Of a stretch of 64,000 bases of DNA, positions 62,235-64,000 are shown one piece after another (within the stretch, counting starts at the first letter, position 1; each line of letters opens with the position of its first letter). The position numbers were made by a program, and so were the translations under genes. The notes below the pieces were generated by a model. The model had not been told where the DNA came from and did no database searches. It was given only the letters and a program-made list of their open reading frames with translations. This stretch comes from Desulfosporosinus sp. HMP52 (GTDB taxonomy: Bacteria; Bacillota; Desulfitobacteriia; Desulfitobacteriales; Desulfitobacteriaceae): the NCBI RefSeq assembly GCF_000765145.1, contig NZ_JMGA01000004.1, positions 1-64,000 of the forward strand, written 5' to 3'.

Positions 62235-63266
62235 ATGATGAATAATTGTCTGATTGTATATAATCAAAATAATTGTCTCAATGCAAAAAAGGCCTCTGAT
62301 AATCTTTGCCGGTTATGTATCGACTCCTGTCCCCATCAAGCCATTTCTATATATCGAGAACTTGATGCTAAGCGCTGCACAGAGTGCGGGATTTGCACGG
62401 CAGTATGTCCCAGCGATGGATTTGTCTATCGCGATACAGATACGCTCTATGATTATCTCAAAAATTCAGAGAAGATTGTTTTAAACTGCCCACAAGCAAT
62501 TCCGGCAGGTCATGAAATCCCTTGTCTCGGAATTTTTGACAGGGATTTATGGCTGACCTTAATGTTATATGCCAGAGAGAAAGAATTAACCATATTTACC
62601 GGAGAGTGTGCAAATTGTCCGGATAAAAAAGCATGCGGAATAAGTGTGCAGATTTTTATAGAATTGCACAATGCATGGGCAGATCATCCACAGTTATTGA
62701 TTAAAGTTGCAGCTGACAATGGAGAGAGTGAATCAACGGTGTCAGTTCAAGCCCAGAACGAGAGTAGGGGTTGGCGGGACATCGGACGTGAGAAATTTGA
62801 AGCAATCCGAGCAGGGAATACTTCTCTTGAGCCATATCTTATTCCAAAGACTCGGCAATTCTTTGAGGAAACCTGGAAAGCCGTAAAATCCGAAATCGAT
62901 ATGCTCCCTATAGCGGCTTTAAAGGTGAGGGAACAATGTACAAATTGCGGGGAATGTCCAGAGATTTGCCCGCAGGGTGCTTTATCGAAAACGGACACCA
63001 AGGAACAGTTGACCTTGATATATGAACCACTGAAATGCGTCCACTGTCAAAGATGTGTCAGTATATGCCGTTCTAAAGCGTTAACTATGGAAGTTAAGTC
63101 CTTATCTTATCGTTTGCTAACCGGTAAAGTTCTTTTGTATCAAAGAAAGCGACGTTTTTGTGCTTCATGTAATAAGCAAGTATTTGATGACTTCGAGCCA
63201 CCTTTGTGTATGGCTTGTGCGACAAGAGATTATGATGAGCGGGTATTATCCCTGGGCTCACATTAA
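62235..63266 (+). CDS. Multi-cluster ferredoxin-like protein
   Basis: 343 residues. Two pairs of 4Fe-4S motifs, CRLCIDSC..CTECGICTAVC near the N-terminus and CTNCGECPEIC..CVHCQRCVSIC near 235-275, and a Cys-rich end CASCNKQ..CMAC. No signal or spans. Position after the hydrogenase operon suggests an electron carrier or assembly role, but it has its own upstream region. Ribosome site AGAGAGGTG. Function not established. Confidence 0.75.
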   Translation: MMNNCLIVYNQNNCLNAKKASDNLCRLCIDSCPHQAISIYRELDAKRCTECGICTAVCPSDGFVYRDTDTLYDYLKNSEKIVLNCPQAIPAGHEIPCLGIFDRDLWLTLMLYAREKELTIFTGECANCPDKKACGISVQIFIELHNAWADHPQLLIKVAADNGESESTVSVQAQNESRGWRDIGREKFEAIRAGNTSLEPYLIPKTRQFFEETWKAVKSEIDMLPIAALKVREQCTNCGECPEICPQGALSKTDTKEQLTLIYEPLKCVHCQRCVSICRSKALTMEVKSLSYRLLTGKVLLYQRKRRFCASCNKQVFDDFEPPLCMACATRDYDERVLSLGSH

Positions 63267-63493
63267 TTATAATTTGTAACCATAATAATTATAGTATAGA
63301 TGAATAGGGATGCGACGATTATACTCGCTGAAATAAGCCCTCTTCTTCTATCTTCTTGGGCTTCTAAAACAGTGGCAGTATAGTTGTTCGGTGTCCTTAA
63401 ATAGTAGATAGCAGCAGTTCCTTTTGCAGTCGGATTGAAGTTATCATTTATCTTTTTGTTGCGGTTATCAATTACATAATATCTCCCTCTCAT
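63263..63493 (-). CDS. 76-residue C-terminally anchored protein
   Basis: A Lys/Asn-rich soluble part (KKINDNFNPTAKGTAAIYYL) and a single span at the end (ISASIIVASLFIYTIIIMV). AAAGGAGAGAA lies before the ATG. No family recognised. Overlaps the 3' end of the previous gene by four bases on the opposite strand. Confidence 0.6.
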   Translation of the reverse strand: MRGRYYVIDNRNKKINDNFNPTAKGTAAIYYLRTPNNYTATVLEAQEDRRRGLISASIIVASLFIYTIIIMVTNYN

Positions 63494-64000
63494 AAGCTTC
63501 TCTCCTTTTCAGGTAATATGTTAATGGCACCTTAGCAAATCTTTAAAATCTAGCTGCCTCACGGAATATACATTTCTGTTGTTAATAACCTAATTTTGAA
63601 GACATCACTTCCTCCTTCTTCTCATTATATACAGAGTTCACTAAGTATTCTGAATTTCCTGCCTATCGACAAAAATAATTGATTGTCGACTATTTTTGTG
63701 TGCCTATCTACTTGATTATATCATTTATACAGCCTATGTTGCCCTCAAAATTGGAAAGGTATCCGATTTTGAGGGCATTATGCTTTATGTGAAGTTTGCT
63801 GCACCATAAGCTTGGCCTAAGATTTCTTTAAGAAAGTAACAGAAGGTAACAGAACGGACAGGGAGAACTATAAATGTATCAAGATATTGAGAATCGATGG
63901 CTTATAGTTATAATTAGCAATATTATACTTTTTAAAACATGTGATCAGACAAGTACAGGTCCCTAAAAGAGGAAATATAGGAGAATAGTGGAATATAGTT
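63494..64000. other. Right-edge intergenic region
   Basis: It holds a stem TGCCCTCAAAATTGG (63740-63754) / CCGATTTTGAGGGCA (63763-63777) and an ACAAAAATA/TATTTTTGT inverted repeat (63669-63699). On the minus strand AAGGAGGAAGTG precedes a seven-codon frame (63605 to 63582), too short to call. No gene I can support. Confidence 0.55.
63740..63777. terminator. Terminator-like hairpin near the right edge
   Basis: 15-base arms with one mismatch around AAAGGTAT. T-run weak on both sides. Confidence 0.6.

Noticed and set aside
63582-63605. Seven-codon leader peptide with a strong ribosome site on the minus strand
   Set aside because: Too short to support, no regulatory codon pattern and no attenuator directly after it.

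Overview
The window looks like a piece of the chromosome of a spore-forming, anaerobic, sulfate- or organohalide-respiring Firmicute of the Desulfosporosinus/Desulfitobacterium type (Peptococcaceae). This is an inference from gene content: a tungstate importer, futalosine-type menaquinone genes, a siroheme-based (Ahb) heme cluster next to ResB/CcsA, multiheme c-type cytochromes, a DsrK/TmcB-like iron-sulfur protein, spore-coat-type proteins, a Spo0-type sensor kinase and an exported [FeFe] hydrogenase with an NrfD-type membrane subunit. I saw no rRNA, tRNA, CRISPR array, transposase or phage gene.

Layout. 1-4.0 kb: a gene tail, then a minus-strand tupABC tungstate transporter and a one-component HTH/periplasmic-binding-protein-like regulator, with palindromic intergenic repeats. 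4.3-4.7 kb: S-adenosylmethionine decarboxylase. 5.0-10.5 kb: a respiratory-quinone operon (HepS-like, MqnP, a core-less MqnE relative, MqnC, TatC, TatA/B, HepT). 10.5-11.2 kb: an autoregulated TetR gene with two matching operators. 11.3-23.4 kb: cytochrome c maturation (ResB, CcsA) and heme synthesis (precorrin-2 dehydrogenase, HemA, HemC, CobA-HemD, AhbC/NirJ1, HemB, a NirJ2/AhbD remnant, AhbA-AhbB fusion, HemL) ending with a small diheme cytochrome. 23.6-30.1 kb: an M3 peptidase, 1.2 kb of GC-rich repeat mosaic without genes, a Tat-type metallo-hydrolase, a DUF4434 protein behind a 15-bp tandem repeat, and a TraB protein. 30.3-35.4 kb: two divergent units sharing an array of four TTGACATATG sites: a DsrK/TmcB-like protein on the minus strand, and a DUF5320-like small protein, DUF134 regulator, NifU-like, NifX-like and two ferredoxin-MRP ATPases on the plus strand. 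35.6-46.6 kb: scattered small units (SDH-type protease, second TatA, coat-like proteins, a YtpB-type terpene synthase facing a polyprenyl synthase, MFS exporter, flavoprotein, ferritin-like protein, PEP carboxykinase). 46.9-49.7 kb: a cytochrome c/cytochrome b/microprotein operon and several tiny membrane proteins. 49.9-57.6 kb: SstT, an orphan cytosine methylase, GreA, a sensor kinase, a DeoR regulator and a DegT aminotransferase. 58.3-63.3 kb: the [FeFe] hydrogenase operon and an iron-sulfur protein.

How it fits together. Quinone, heme, cytochrome maturation, Tat export and hydrogenase form one theme: building an anaerobic, menaquinone-linked electron transport chain. TatC/TatA could export the hydrogenase, which carries a clear twin-arginine signal. 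ResB/CcsA would use heme from the adjacent genes to mature the c-type cytochromes.

Points most worth a second look: the repeat mosaic at 25.4-26.5 kb; the shared operator array at 32.1-32.2 kb and the gene set it seems to control; and two radical-SAM genes (MqnE and NirJ2/AhbD relatives) that have each lost the catalytic middle while staying in frame. All domain and family calls come from reading motifs by eye; no database search was run.
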